Origin: Thalassospira sp. MCCC 1A01148
GTDB lineage: Bacteria > Pseudomonadota > Alphaproteobacteria > Rhodospirillales > Thalassospiraceae
Assembly (NCBI RefSeq): GCF_001613795.1
Contig: NZ_LPVZ01000012.1
Location: 1 to 64,000, forward strand
DNA: 64,000 nt
Direction of reading: 5' to 3'
Below are positions 44,092 to 52,953 of this stretch, in pieces. The notes below the pieces were generated by a model, which ran no database searches, was not told where the DNA came from, and saw only the letters and a list, made by a program, of their open reading frames with translations. Numbering within the stretch: position 1 is the first letter of the stretch; every line of letters begins with the position of its first letter. The translations under genes were made by a program, and so were the position numbers.

Positions 44092-45297
44092 ATGCCCAGA
44101 CAGGCATGGAAAACAAGTGCATGCGCCGTATCGCTGTGTGCGTTACTCGCCGCGTGTAGTGCACAGGAACAAGCGGACAAGCTTTATTCAGAGCGTACCG
44201 TCAGGTTCCACAAAATCTTTGTCGATGAATATGATGTCATTGGGGAACATCGCGTCTTTGACATCCTGCGCAAGACGGATACGGACCAGACACAGGCGTT
44301 GGACCTTGATCTGGGCGTTCTTGGGCGAAGGATTGCCGAGGGTGGCGACGGCAATGACCGTATTCAGGCAGGTTCGCAGGAAAAAGTCATCATCTTTGGC
44401 GGGCCTGGCGATGACGAATTGATCGGCAGCCGCGAAAGTGACCTTCTGGTCGGCGAGGACGGCAAGGATACGCTCCGTTCCGGGGCCGGGCAGGATTATC
44501 TGATTATTGACGAGTTCGATGACTTTGATGGCGGGCCGGATACTGATCGGGCGATTTATGCTGGGACAGCTGATCTTGATCTGAATATTTCGGACCATAA
44601 CGTCGAAATCTTCAATTCCGGCGCGGGCGACGACTTTATTCACACTGATCTTGAGCGCGAGGCCGCGATTGATGGTGGCCCCGGAACAGATCGCCTTTAT
44701 GGCGGTTGGGGAAAGGACTGGTTGCTTGGCGGAAGGGGCCGCGATTTCCTCGATGGCGGGTATGGTGATGATACCTATCTGTATCGGTACGGAGACGGGC
44801 GCGACACCATTACTGATTTCTCGTTTAACCGCCGGACAGACAAGCTTTATGACGTTTATTCGGATGGCTCCCGCCGGAACTATCGCGAAAAGGTTGTGCG
44901 CATCAAAGAACACGCCGGACGGGATCGCATCCTGTTTGGCAAGGGTGTCGCGCCGCGCGATGTGATCATCCGGTTTGACGGCCCTGATTTGTTGGTTGGA
45001 CTCAGGGATGCGAAACATCCCGGCGCTGAAATTTCCGAACTTTCCGATCAAATCAGATTGTCAAACTGGACTGACAATTGTGATCAGATCGAGTTCTTTG
45101 AATTCCAGTCCGGTGCCACCGTTGATCTTGTCCGTCTGGTTGAGGTTTATGACATCACAGGGCGCGACGACGTGTTTGATTTCGGCAAGATGACGTCGTT
45201 TGATGCCTATGGCTATGACAAGACATCTGAATTGCCGGCCTGCGACCCGCGTGAAGAAACAATCAGCATTCGCGAAGTCGACCCGCCATCTGATTGA
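44092..45297 (+). CDS. RTX (hemolysin-type calcium-binding) repeat lipoprotein
   Basis: About 401 residues. The N-terminus is a lipoprotein signal (CALLAAC, Cys22), followed from ~95 by degenerate and canonical GGxGxDxxx nonapeptides (GGDGNDRIQ, GGPGDDELIG, GSGAGDD-like turns, GGWGKDWLL, GGRGRDFLD, GGYGDDTYL) and a GDGRDTITD end typical of RTX domains. Calcium is expected to fold the repeats. RTX proteins usually leave by type I secretion; a lipid anchor is unusual, and no TolC or ABC exporter is near. ATG 44092 is preferred over 44077. Confidence 0.78.
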   Translation: MPRQAWKTSACAVSLCALLAACSAQEQADKLYSERTVRFHKIFVDEYDVIGEHRVFDILRKTDTDQTQALDLDLGVLGRRIAEGGDGNDRIQAGSQEKVIIFGGPGDDELIGSRESDLLVGEDGKDTLRSGAGQDYLIIDEFDDFDGGPDTDRAIYAGTADLDLNISDHNVEIFNSGAGDDFIHTDLEREAAIDGGPGTDRLYGGWGKDWLLGGRGRDFLDGGYGDDTYLYRYGDGRDTITDFSFNRRTDKLYDVYSDGSRRNYREKVVRIKEHAGRDRILFGKGVAPRDVIIRFDGPDLLVGLRDAKHPGAEISELSDQIRLSNWTDNCDQIEFFEFQSGATVDLVRLVEVYDITGRDDVFDFGKMTSFDAYGYDKTSELPACDPREETISIREVDPPSD

Positions 45298-45318
45298 AAG
45301 GCGCGTTGATCAGAGGAC

Positions 45319-45990
45319 CTATTTCACCCGGTACACATCATAGAAAATGTGTTTCTTGTCGGCGAAATCTTCGTGATTGGGCAGGTAGGGCATGGGCTCT
45401 GAATGGGAAATCAGTTCCCACTTCCGGGCCTTGGTGGTGGCCTGAATGGCCTTGGTGAAGGCATCATCATAAAGATCGGTGCGCTGGGTAAAGCAGACAA
45501 TTCCCCCGCGCTTCACAACCCGGCAGAACTCGGAAAACAGCTGCTTGATCTCACGCACATAGGTCAGTGTGCCAATGCATTGAACGGCGGCAAAGCCATT
45601 GTCGCCAAAGGCCAGTGTCTTGTTCATATCACGCTTTTTAAGATGGCGATAAACGCCCTTGGCCTCTGCCGCCTGCAGGGATTCCAGCGACAAATCAATG
45701 CCGGTAATGTCCGTATATCCGGTCTTTGAAAGCTCCAAACCCGTTAACCCGGTGCCACATCCGGCATCCAGAACGGGTGCGTCAAACGGCACCCCGTGCT
45801 CAACCATGATGGCCGCCGCCCGCTTGGGCGCATCATAGCCCATCTTGGGCAAATCCGCATCATAGCTTTCAGCCCACTTGTCGTAATAGGCGGCAAGGGC
45901 GTCCGGCCCGGCGTCTGTCATCCGCGTCAAATCAGATGCGCTGTCGGAAATATCCGTGCCTTTGGAATTGCCATCGCTGGCACCCGTCAT
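45319..45990 (-). CDS. Class I SAM-dependent methyltransferase
   Basis: 223 residues with motif I VLDAGCGTGLTGLEL, acidic motif II region ITGIDLSLESLQ, and the post-motif GFAAVQCIGTLTYV. The layout (DALAAYYDKWAESYDADL at the start) is of the small-molecule methyltransferase type. The substrate is unknown. It faces the RTX gene convergently. Confidence 0.82.
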   Translation of the reverse strand: MTGASDGNSKGTDISDSASDLTRMTDAGPDALAAYYDKWAESYDADLPKMGYDAPKRAAAIMVEHGVPFDAPVLDAGCGTGLTGLELSKTGYTDITGIDLSLESLQAAEAKGVYRHLKKRDMNKTLAFGDNGFAAVQCIGTLTYVREIKQLFSEFCRVVKRGGIVCFTQRTDLYDDAFTKAIQATTKARKWELISHSEPMPYLPNHEDFADKKHIFYDVYRVK

Positions 45991-46104
45991 GGCTCACCTC
46001 ACTGTTTTTGTTCTTGGATTTTTTAAATCTTGGAGGTGCGTATTAAGGCACAACCGCTATCGTAAGGCAAATTTGGGATCTGCGATTTCAGTGGAGGTTA
46101 TAAG

Positions 46105-47172
46105 TTGATAGTTCCGTCGATGCTCGAAATAATTGGAAAAAGCGCAATTTATGGTAGTTTTGTGAAGGTGGGAATTTTCTCTAAATATGCTGTGAAAGAT
46201 CCTTCGATGTGGGATAAAAATGGGTATCTTGCCAAATTTAAGCGATATTGGGCGAGGGCGAACTCCAGTAGTAGACAGGCAATTGAGTTCCGCCTTTATC
46301 TCTCATTTTGTAGCGAGTTTTTGGTGCGCGCAGCTTTGGTTCATAAGTCGCCTGTGTTGAATGCAAGCGTTGACGAGGCAAGCCTCAGGTTTGGCGGTGG
46401 CATACCTGGCGCAGGCAATGAACGTTCTGTAAAGTTTGAAACCGCCATAGCTCGTTTGAAGCTTTTGGTACCTAACCTAAACGACGAAGAGCATAAGGCT
46501 TTGGTAGCCGTTTCAGCATTTCGGAACACCGAGTTGCACAGTGACAAAGATGGTTTCTTGGGAGACCAACTGGAGACCATTAAACCCAGCATCCTATCCG
46601 CATTTGTGAAAATCTCAGAATTTATGGATGAAAACCTTGAGGACATTCTTGGCAAACGAGAAGCTGATCAAGCTCGTGAAATATCAAAGCAGATCAGTAT
46701 CAAAAAGAAGCGCAGAACGGTTGATCTGATTAAGATCGAGAAAGAGAGATTTTTCTCACAGTCACAAGAGGAAATTGATAAGGCGCGAGGTGAAGCTGAG
46801 TTCCAGTTCGAGTATATGATTTCCACTAAGGGGCAGCATGTATGGGTCGACAAGTGTCCTGCATGCTCAAGCCGAGCGCTTATCTATGGGCACCCGATAG
46901 GTCATGGTGAGCCTTTTTTGAGAAACGAAGAAGTGGTCCAAGAGGTGCGGGTTCAGCCAGATGGGTTAAATTGCAGGTGCTGTAACTTGAAGCTTAAAGG
47001 CCTTGATGAAATGATCGCCGCTAATTTTAAGCATGAATACACACATATTGACGCTCTCGATCCATTAGAATTCCATGGAATAGATCCGATGGAGCACGTA
47101 GATATCGATAAGATAATTCAGGATTATGAAGAGGATCGTGAAGCTCAGTATTTAAGTTGGCGCGATCTATAA
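46105..47172 (+). CDS. AT-rich orphan with HEPN-like motif and zinc ribbon
   Basis: 355 residues. The N-terminal half is all-helical with an RxxxxH motif (R140-N141...H145 in FRNTELHS), the signature of HEPN-superfamily RNases, preceded by a long helix (IEFRLYLSFCSEFLVRAAL). A basic coiled linker (ISIKKKRRT, about 197-205) leads to a zinc-ribbon-like C-terminal part with CPAC (251-254) and CRCC (290-293). The TTG start has GGAGG seven bases upstream, a clearer site than for ATG 46120. The DNA is AT-rich, unlike both neighbours, implying transfer. Nuclease or defence activity is inference; it could instead be a DUF4145-like nucleic-acid-binding protein. No antitoxin partner is seen. Confidence 0.65.
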   Translation: MIVPSMLEIIGKSAIYGSFVKVGIFSKYAVKDPSMWDKNGYLAKFKRYWARANSSSRQAIEFRLYLSFCSEFLVRAALVHKSPVLNASVDEASLRFGGGIPGAGNERSVKFETAIARLKLLVPNLNDEEHKALVAVSAFRNTELHSDKDGFLGDQLETIKPSILSAFVKISEFMDENLEDILGKREADQAREISKQISIKKKRRTVDLIKIEKERFFSQSQEEIDKARGEAEFQFEYMISTKGQHVWVDKCPACSSRALIYGHPIGHGEPFLRNEEVVQEVRVQPDGLNCRCCNLKLKGLDEMIAANFKHEYTHIDALDPLEFHGIDPMEHVDIDKIIQDYEEDREAQYLSWRDL

Positions 47173-48378
47173 ACACCCGCTCAAAAAACACCCACTCAAC
47201 AAATACCCACCCGTCGGGGCTTCCCAATCGACCATTTCGCCGAGGCAGTAGGTGCCGGGGCGGTTGATGAGTTGGAAATTGTCATCCAGTTCTTCCCATG
47301 CGACACCGCCTGCGGTGCTGATGGCCTCGTCGATTGGACGGGGCTTTTTGATGTGAAGCGTGAGGTTCTTGATGGCGGTGGCGAGTGCGGTTGGGTCGTT
47401 CAGGGTTTCGCGCGGGGTGACTTCGAAAATGAGGGCTGTTTTGGTGGCATCAAGGCCGAGTGTTTTGCGCAGGTGGTTGCCCATCGAGTTTTTGCCGCGT
47501 GGCTTTGACAGGCGCTTGGTGACGTCATCAAGGTTGCGGTCAGGGGACAGGTCGAGTGTCAGCGTACCAACACCGGTTTCAAGCCATTGATCGCGGAGCG
47601 TTGCCGAGATGGCATAGACCGCACTGCCTTCGATGCCGGTTTTGGAAATGACGAACTCGCCGCGCACCGTCTGGTCGCCACATGTGAGTGTCACGGCCTT
47701 CACCGGGGAGCCTGCGCATTTGTCGATCAGATGGTCGGTCCAATTGATCTCAAAGCCGCAATTGGCCGGTTTGAACGGATTGCACTTGATCCCGGCATTG
47801 GTAAGGATTTCCATCCATTTGCCGTCTGAGCCCAATCGTTTCCAACTGCCGCCGCCAAGGGCCAGAATGGTGATGTCGGCGGTGGCGGTAACTTCGCCAT
47901 CGGGCGTTCTGAAAACAGCCTGATCGGCGTCGTTCCAGCCGGTCCAGTAATGGCGATAATGGATGGTGCAGCCCAAACCATCAAGTCGGCGGAGCCAAGC
48001 GCGCAAAAGTGGGCTTGCCTTCATCGCGGTCGGAAACACCCGGCCTGACGAGCCGACAAAGGTTTCAACACCCAAGCCTTCACACCATTCGCGGATTTGA
48101 TTGGGCCCGAATTTGCGCAAATGCGGTTCAAGCCGGGCGCGCGATGTGCCATAGCGGGTCAGGAAGGTTTCAAGATCTTCGCTGTGCGTGATGTTAAGCC
48201 CCGATTTCCCCGCCATGAGCAACTTGCGCCCGGCACTTGGCATGCCCTCAAAAATCGTTACGGCATAGCCATCACCGGCCAGCCGTTCGGCCGCCATCAG
48301 GCCTGCCGGACCGGCCCCGATCACCATCGCGGTTTTGCCATTTTGGGCGGGTTTTGAGGCGGGCGTTTTGGTGGGCAT
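47167..48378 (-). CDS. TIGR03862-type flavoprotein (BaiN/HI0933 family)
   Basis: 403 residues. FAD-binding VIGAGPAGLMAAERL at the N-terminus, GRKLLMAGKSGLNITHSE typical of the family, ALGGGSWKRLGSDGKW, and late GGVAWEELDDNFQLI. The C-terminal FAD-closing segment begins normally with DWEAPTGGYLL but ends abruptly with SGCFLSGCL, where a 15-base tandem duplication occurs (47170-47199). It overlaps the 3' end of the AT-rich orphan by 6 bases. It is probably functional, but the altered tail is unusual. Confidence 0.82.
   Translation of the reverse strand: MPTKTPASKPAQNGKTAMVIGAGPAGLMAAERLAGDGYAVTIFEGMPSAGRKLLMAGKSGLNITHSEDLETFLTRYGTSRARLEPHLRKFGPNQIREWCEGLGVETFVGSSGRVFPTAMKASPLLRAWLRRLDGLGCTIHYRHYWTGWNDADQAVFRTPDGEVTATADITILALGGGSWKRLGSDGKWMEILTNAGIKCNPFKPANCGFEINWTDHLIDKCAGSPVKAVTLTCGDQTVRGEFVISKTGIEGSAVYAISATLRDQWLETGVGTLTLDLSPDRNLDDVTKRLSKPRGKNSMGNHLRKTLGLDATKTALIFEVTPRETLNDPTALATAIKNLTLHIKKPRPIDEAISTAGGVAWEELDDNFQLINRPGTYCLGEMVDWEAPTGGYLLSGCFLSGCL
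47170..47199 (-). repeat. 15-base tandem duplication at the flavoprotein C-terminus
   Basis: Two adjacent 15-base units encode LSGCF then LSGCL (minus strand) and differ at two positions. They abut the stop codon and the end of the AT-rich orphan gene, marking a likely rearrangement junction. Confidence 0.6.
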
Positions 48379-48657
48379 GATCGGCCTTGTAAATTTGGGG
48401 CGATTGAGGGCAACAACGCGGTTTTAGCGACTTTGGCAGTGCATGGCAATTTGTGCAAAGGGCCGCGCGGTGAATAGGCATCACGGCCCATAGGTTCCAC
48501 CATCAGGCGAAAGATCATTTCGTGCTGTTTGCCTGTCTGGGGCAAAAGCCGCCAATTTGCATTCAATATACGCTAAACATTGGCAATTCGCTGACAATTC
48601 GGCTACCAGATTGAAGAACAGATAATTGATTCAAAAAGAAGACCCTGAGGAGGAAAC

Positions 48658-49719
48658 ATGCGTTCTTATGATCTGGTGAGCGGAGCCAAGAAGGCTGCGC
48701 GCCGTTCGGTACTGGCGGTCGCAGTTGGTGCGGCTGTTCTTGGTGCTGGCGTTGCCCATGCGGCAGAGAAAATCAACATTGCCGCCCTGACATTCGTGTC
48801 AAGCTCGCCGCTGTTTATTGCCAAGGAAAAGGGATATTTCGAGGCCGAAGGGCTTGATGCGGATATTACCTTTTTCCGTTCGGCACAGCCGGTTGCGGTG
48901 GCAATTGCCGCCGGGGATGCCGACTTTGGCGTGACGGCCTTTACGGGCGGTTTCTTTAACCTTGCGGGCAAGGGTGCGCTTAAGGTGATCGGGGCGCAGC
49001 TTCATGAAGATGTCGACTATGACGGTTCGGCAATTCTTGCATCGAACAAGGCCTATGAGGCCGGTTTGACGTCGGTGGACAAGCTTGGCGGGCACAGCTT
49101 TGCGCTGTCGCAGGTTGGCTCATCTTTCCACTACATGATCGGCAATGTTGCCGAGAAGGCCGGTGTTGATATTGAAAGCATGGAGCTTAAGCCGCTTCAG
49201 TCGGTGCCCAACATGATCGGTGCGCTCAAAAGCGGACAGGTTGACAGCATGATCATTGTCCCGCACATCGCCAAGCCGCTGCACAACGCGGGTGCTGCGC
49301 ATATCATCGGCTGGGTCAAGGATTACGTGCCCTATCAGGTTGGTGGCCTGTTTACCTCGACCGCGAATGTCGAAGAACGCCGCGGTGTGGTCGAAAAATT
49401 CGTGCGCGCCTATCAGAAGGGCGTGGCCGATTACCGTGCGGCCCTGCTGGCGACCGATGGTGATGGCAATCTTGTGAAGTCCGATACCACCGACGAGATT
49501 CTCGAGATCGTGCACAAATATGTCTACAGCGATCAGCCCGCCGAGAAGGCCTATCCGAAAATTCGTAATGGCGCGATGTTCATTACCGAGGAAGGCAAGC
49601 TTGATGTCGAAGACGTCAAGGCGCAGGTGAAATGGTATCAGGAACGCGGTTATGTTTCTGACAGCGCCAACCCGGATGACTTCATCGATACCAGCTTCAT
49701 TGCGCCGCTTGGCCAGTAA
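48658..49719 (+). CDS. NitT/TauT-type ABC transporter substrate-binding protein
   Basis: A 353-residue periplasmic protein with a signal peptide (VGAAVLGAGVAHAAE, cleaved near 36) and the NMT1/THI5-like fold: SPLFIAKEKGYFEAEGLD, AIAAGDADFGVTAFTGGF, LKSGQVDSMIIVPHIA. This group binds sulfonates, nitrate, pyrimidine or thiamine precursors and other small organics; the ligand cannot be named. GAGGAGG precedes the ATG. The 48379-48657 leader shows a TTGGCA at 48580 but no riboswitch fold. A terminator-like hairpin separates it from the ATPase gene. Confidence 0.82.
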   Translation: MRSYDLVSGAKKAARRSVLAVAVGAAVLGAGVAHAAEKINIAALTFVSSSPLFIAKEKGYFEAEGLDADITFFRSAQPVAVAIAAGDADFGVTAFTGGFFNLAGKGALKVIGAQLHEDVDYDGSAILASNKAYEAGLTSVDKLGGHSFALSQVGSSFHYMIGNVAEKAGVDIESMELKPLQSVPNMIGALKSGQVDSMIIVPHIAKPLHNAGAAHIIGWVKDYVPYQVGGLFTSTANVEERRGVVEKFVRAYQKGVADYRAALLATDGDGNLVKSDTTDEILEIVHKYVYSDQPAEKAYPKIRNGAMFITEEGKLDVEDVKAQVKWYQERGYVSDSANPDDFIDTSFIAPLGQ

Positions 49720-49736
49720 ACTGTTGTGATATCCGA

Positions 49737-49776
49737 CCGGGCCGAAAGATTGCTTTTCGGCCCGGTTTGCTTTTTT
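49737..49776 (+). terminator. Strong hairpin with T-run between binding-protein and ATPase genes
   Basis: CCGGGCCGAAA (49737-49747) is perfectly complementary to TTTCGGCCCGG (49755-49765), followed by TTTGCTTTTTT. It lies inside the operon, so it is probably a partial terminator that favours expression of the binding protein over the membrane components. Confidence 0.8.
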
Positions 49777-49798
49777 GTTGATTAGTAAAGAGAGCGCC

Positions 49799-50572
49799 AT
49801 GCGCCTTCATATCAAAAATGTCAGCCACCGATATGATCAGCTCGAGGTATTGCGCGACATTGATTTTGGCATCGAACCGGGCGAGGTCGTGGCTCTGATC
49901 GGCCCATCGGGATGTGGCAAATCGACATTGCTGTCGATCATTGGTGGCCTGCTTGCGCCAAGTGACGGCGAAGTACTGATGTGTGATCAGGCCACGCCGG
50001 AAGGGTGTCTGAATCCGCTGACCTATGTGTTTCAGGATTTTGCACTTTTGCCCTGGCGCACGGTGGCGGGCAATATCAGCCTTGTGCTCGAAGATCACCC
50101 GCTGTCCAAGGCCGAGCGCGAGGAACGTATTGCCGAGGTGCTGGCGCAAACCAATCTGTCGGATTTTGCCAATGCCTATCCCAAGCAGCTTTCAGGCGGC
50201 ATGAAACAGCGTGTGGGCATTGCGCGTGCGCTTGCGGTACGTCCGGCCGTGCTTTTGATGGATGAACCGTTATCGGCCCTTGATGCCCAGACACGTATTT
50301 TGCTTCTGGAGGAGTTTGCCGATCTGTTTGCCCGCACGGGTATGACGGCGGTTTATGTGACCCATAACCTTAACGAGGCCGTGCGACTGGCCCATAAGGT
50401 CGTGGCGTTGCGCCGTCGTCCAGGCACGATCAAGGAAGTCCATACGATTGATGTGCCGATCCAAAACCGTCAGGAAGGCATGCCCGAATTGATCGCCCAT
50501 GAGCAGGCCCTTTGGGACCTGATCCGTGACGAGGCGATTGCCGCAGACAAGGAGCTTGAAAATGTCGCGTGA
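49799..50572 (+). CDS. NitT/TauT-type ABC transporter ATP-binding protein
   Basis: 257 residues. Walker A GPSGCGKSTLL, Q-loop FQDFALLPWRTV, signature LSGGMKQRVGIARAL, Walker B LLMDEPLSALD and H-loop VYVTHNLNEAV. It energises the importer together with the permease encoded 11 bases inside its 3' end. ATG 49799 is preferred to 49775, which lies at the foot of the terminator hairpin. Confidence 0.9.
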   Translation: MRLHIKNVSHRYDQLEVLRDIDFGIEPGEVVALIGPSGCGKSTLLSIIGGLLAPSDGEVLMCDQATPEGCLNPLTYVFQDFALLPWRTVAGNISLVLEDHPLSKAEREERIAEVLAQTNLSDFANAYPKQLSGGMKQRVGIARALAVRPAVLLMDEPLSALDAQTRILLLEEFADLFARTGMTAVYVTHNLNEAVRLAHKVVALRRRPGTIKEVHTIDVPIQNRQEGMPELIAHEQALWDLIRDEAIAADKELENVA

Positions 50573-51395
50573 TATTGATCAGGCCACGACGGGATCAAGC
50601 GCACCATCGAGTTCAGCAACCAAAGTCCGTTTTCGTGCTACCGGCTTTAACCCCAAGGCCAATCCGGTTGCCGCATGGGGCAGCTTCATTGCCGTGATCG
50701 CGCTTTGGCAACTAGGATCGAGTAGCGGCGTAATTTCCGAACTCGCGATGCCAAGCCCGGTTGCGGTTACCAAGGCGCTTTGGCAATTGCTTGTATCGGG
50801 TGATCTGTGGCGGCATCTTGGGGCGTCGCTTCAGCGGCTTGTGGGCGGCTGGATCATGGGAACTGTGGCCGGATTGGTCGTTGGTTTTCTGGTCGGCATG
50901 TTTACATGGGCGCGCTCGCCCGGTGTGGCCCTGGTTTCGGCCCTGTTTCCGATCCCGAAAATCGCATTGTTGCCGCTTTTCATCATCTGGTTTGGTATCG
51001 GGGAACCTTCCAAATTCGCCACCATTGCCTTTGGCGTGTTTTTCCCGACCGTGATCAACACATTTGGCGGCGTGGATAATGTGCAGCGCAATCTGATCCG
51101 CATGGGTCAAAGCTTTGACATGCCGATGGTATCGATCATTCGCAAAATTATCCTGCCCGGTGCGCTTCCGACCATCCTGTCGGGCTTTCGCATTTCGTCG
51201 TCTATTGCGATCATCTTGCTGATTGCTGCTGAAATGATCGGTGCGCAATATGGCATCGGGGCTTTGATTTTGGCAGCCGGGAACCTGTATCAGACCGATC
51301 AGTTGATTGCCGGTGTGGTGGTCTTGTCACTGATGGGGCTGTGTGTTTCGTGGTTGCTTGGGCGACTTGATCGCTGGCTTCTGGCGTGGCGTTAG
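50562..51395 (+). CDS. NitT/TauT-type ABC transporter permease
   Basis: 277 residues with about six helices, the SsuC/TauC pattern LGASLQRLVGGWIMGTVAGL, and the EAA-like loop SFDMPMVSIIRKIILPGALP before ILSGFRISSSIAIILLIAAEM. The polar N-terminal ~30 residues are variable. GGAG lies seven bases upstream of ATG 50562, inside the ATPase gene. Confidence 0.88.
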   Translation: MSRDIDQATTGSSAPSSSATKVRFRATGFNPKANPVAAWGSFIAVIALWQLGSSSGVISELAMPSPVAVTKALWQLLVSGDLWRHLGASLQRLVGGWIMGTVAGLVVGFLVGMFTWARSPGVALVSALFPIPKIALLPLFIIWFGIGEPSKFATIAFGVFFPTVINTFGGVDNVQRNLIRMGQSFDMPMVSIIRKIILPGALPTILSGFRISSSIAIILLIAAEMIGAQYGIGALILAAGNLYQTDQLIAGVVVLSLMGLCVSWLLGRLDRWLLAWR

Positions 51396-51444
51396 AGACC
51401 GAGCAAAATTCCGATTTGGTTCGGCTCTCAAGGATGGAATTCAG

Positions 51445-51933
51445 ATGACTGGTTACTGGGAAGTTCCCGCACCCGACGAACTGCCACGCATCGTTGCGAT
51501 GATGGAAGATGTGCAGTTTTACGACGCAATTGCCCGCGTGCCCGATGAACAGTTGAACGCGGCACTGGCCGGATCAAAGGACACGGCACTTTGGGTGTTT
51601 CGCGTTGATCAGAAGGCGGTGGCCTATGTCTATATGACCGAGATGGCGACACGCCTGCCCAAGGTCGATGAGTTTGGCGTGTTTGAACGCGGAAAGGGCT
51701 TTGGCAAGGCGGCCTTATCAAGCCTTGCTGCCAAAATTGCCGAAACGCCTGATTATGAAAAGCTGTGGCTGAATGTTGTCGATGGCAATGACAACGCGCT
51801 TAATCTGTATCGCAAGGTCGGGTTTGGCGAGGAAAAGTTCATTGCCAAGGGCTGGAAAACGCGGTCTGGCCGGGTGGTGGATCAGGTGCGTATGTGGCTG
51901 ACGCTTGATACGGTGCGGGGCTTGGCACCTTAA
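51445..51933 (+). CDS. GNAT-family N-acetyltransferase
   Basis: 162 residues. The acetyl-CoA loop GVFERGKGFGKAALSSLAAKI (an RGxGxGKA-type variant) and LWLNVVDGNDNALNLYRKVGF with the GNAT motif B Tyr are clear. The substrate is unknown. ATG 51445 has AAGGA upstream; an in-frame extension overlaps the permease gene. Its stop TAA shares three of four bases (TTAA, 51930-51933) with the convergent AraC gene's stop. Confidence 0.83.
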   Translation: MTGYWEVPAPDELPRIVAMMEDVQFYDAIARVPDEQLNAALAGSKDTALWVFRVDQKAVAYVYMTEMATRLPKVDEFGVFERGKGFGKAALSSLAAKIAETPDYEKLWLNVVDGNDNALNLYRKVGFGEEKFIAKGWKTRSGRVVDQVRMWLTLDTVRGLAP

Positions 51934-52880
51934 CGCTGATCAGTTCGGAACCGGGCCGGGGATACCCCGGCCTTTTTGGTAAAGAAGCGCGAAAAATATC
52001 CGGCATCGCGAAAGCCCAGTTCATCGGCGATCTGTTGAATGGCGATGTCGGTATAGATCAGGGTCCGTTTGGCTTCCAGCATCAGGCGGTTTTGCACCAC
52101 CTCGCTTGCGGTCATGCCATAAATGTCCTTGGCAATGCGGTTAAGCTGGGTGGTGGTGACGCCAATTTCGCGGGCATAGAATTCAAGCGATTTGTGCTGC
52201 TTGTAAAAGGTTTCGACCAGCGTCTGAAACTTGCGGAATTTTTCGGTCTTTTGTTCCTGGCGCGACAGGCGCGCGGACTGATCCTGCGGCACGGTGCGCC
52301 CGATGCCAAGCAACAGCAAACCCAGAATATGACGAAGGGCAAACAGCCGTCCGGTATTGTGGCTGTAATATTCCGTGACCAATTGCGAAATCAAAAAGTC
52401 GGCCGGGCTGTTGACATCGCCAGAAGATGACCGCGTATCAACGCAGATCGCCTGATCCAGCCGAGCGAGAAGTTTTGGCGCGGGGCTGAGAATTTCCTGC
52501 AGGTGATAGTCGGTCAGTGAAATCACCCAGCCATCAATATCATCACTGAATTTAAAGCCATGCACGGTGCCGGGCGGCACTGTGATCAACTGGCCTGCCT
52601 GCATGGTCAGATGTTGGTCATCAAAGCTGATTTCCGCCTGTCCACGGGTGATGTAAAGCAGCTGAAACAGGTTGGTATGGCGATGTGGCTTGATGTGCAG
52701 ATCGTGCAGGCGCGATCGTTCGGGAATGCTTTCAAGGTGGAAGAATTCCGGCTCCGTGACCGGTTGCGGGTCGGATGCGCCGTTGGTGTTGGTGTCCAGA
52801 TCATAGCCATTGCGCGCGGGGGGGCTCGTTGCCGCATCGCGTTCGCCATAAAGCTTATAGATCGGGATCTTGTTGCGCAT
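51930..52880 (-). CDS. AraC-family regulator, PobR-like
   Basis: 316 residues. An N-terminal IPIYKLYGE start and a cupin sensor with HRHTNLFQLLYITRG and TVPPGTVHGFKF, as in AraC-type PobR activators of 4-hydroxybenzoate hydroxylase. The C-terminal HTH region has ARELGVTTTQLNRIAKDI-type helices (AREIGVTTTQLNRIAKD) and IQQIADELGFRDAGYFSRFF. It lies next to the TRAP genes in the aromatic cluster, yet pobA is 18 kb away; paired TTTGTCCA repeats ahead of pobA are candidate targets. An N-terminal extension to 52988 is rejected. Confidence 0.78.
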   Translation of the reverse strand: MRNKIPIYKLYGERDAATSPPARNGYDLDTNTNGASDPQPVTEPEFFHLESIPERSRLHDLHIKPHRHTNLFQLLYITRGQAEISFDDQHLTMQAGQLITVPPGTVHGFKFSDDIDGWVISLTDYHLQEILSPAPKLLARLDQAICVDTRSSSGDVNSPADFLISQLVTEYYSHNTGRLFALRHILGLLLLGIGRTVPQDQSARLSRQEQKTEKFRKFQTLVETFYKQHKSLEFYAREIGVTTTQLNRIAKDIYGMTASEVVQNRLMLEAKRTLIYTDIAIQQIADELGFRDAGYFSRFFTKKAGVSPARFRTDQR

Positions 52881-52953
52881 CGGTGTTTTGTTCTGCGGTG
52901 GATTTAAGGAATTTCGTTGGGGCAGTTTAGACTGTTTTCCGTCCAACAAAAAG

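Noticed and set aside
46105-47172. Toxin-antitoxin module
   Set aside because: Only the HEPN-like gene is present; no adjacent MNT-like or other antitoxin gene was found.
48379-48657. Riboswitch (thiamine-type) upstream of the NitT/TauT binding protein
   Set aside because: I could not find the conserved core of a TPP or other known riboswitch in this leader.
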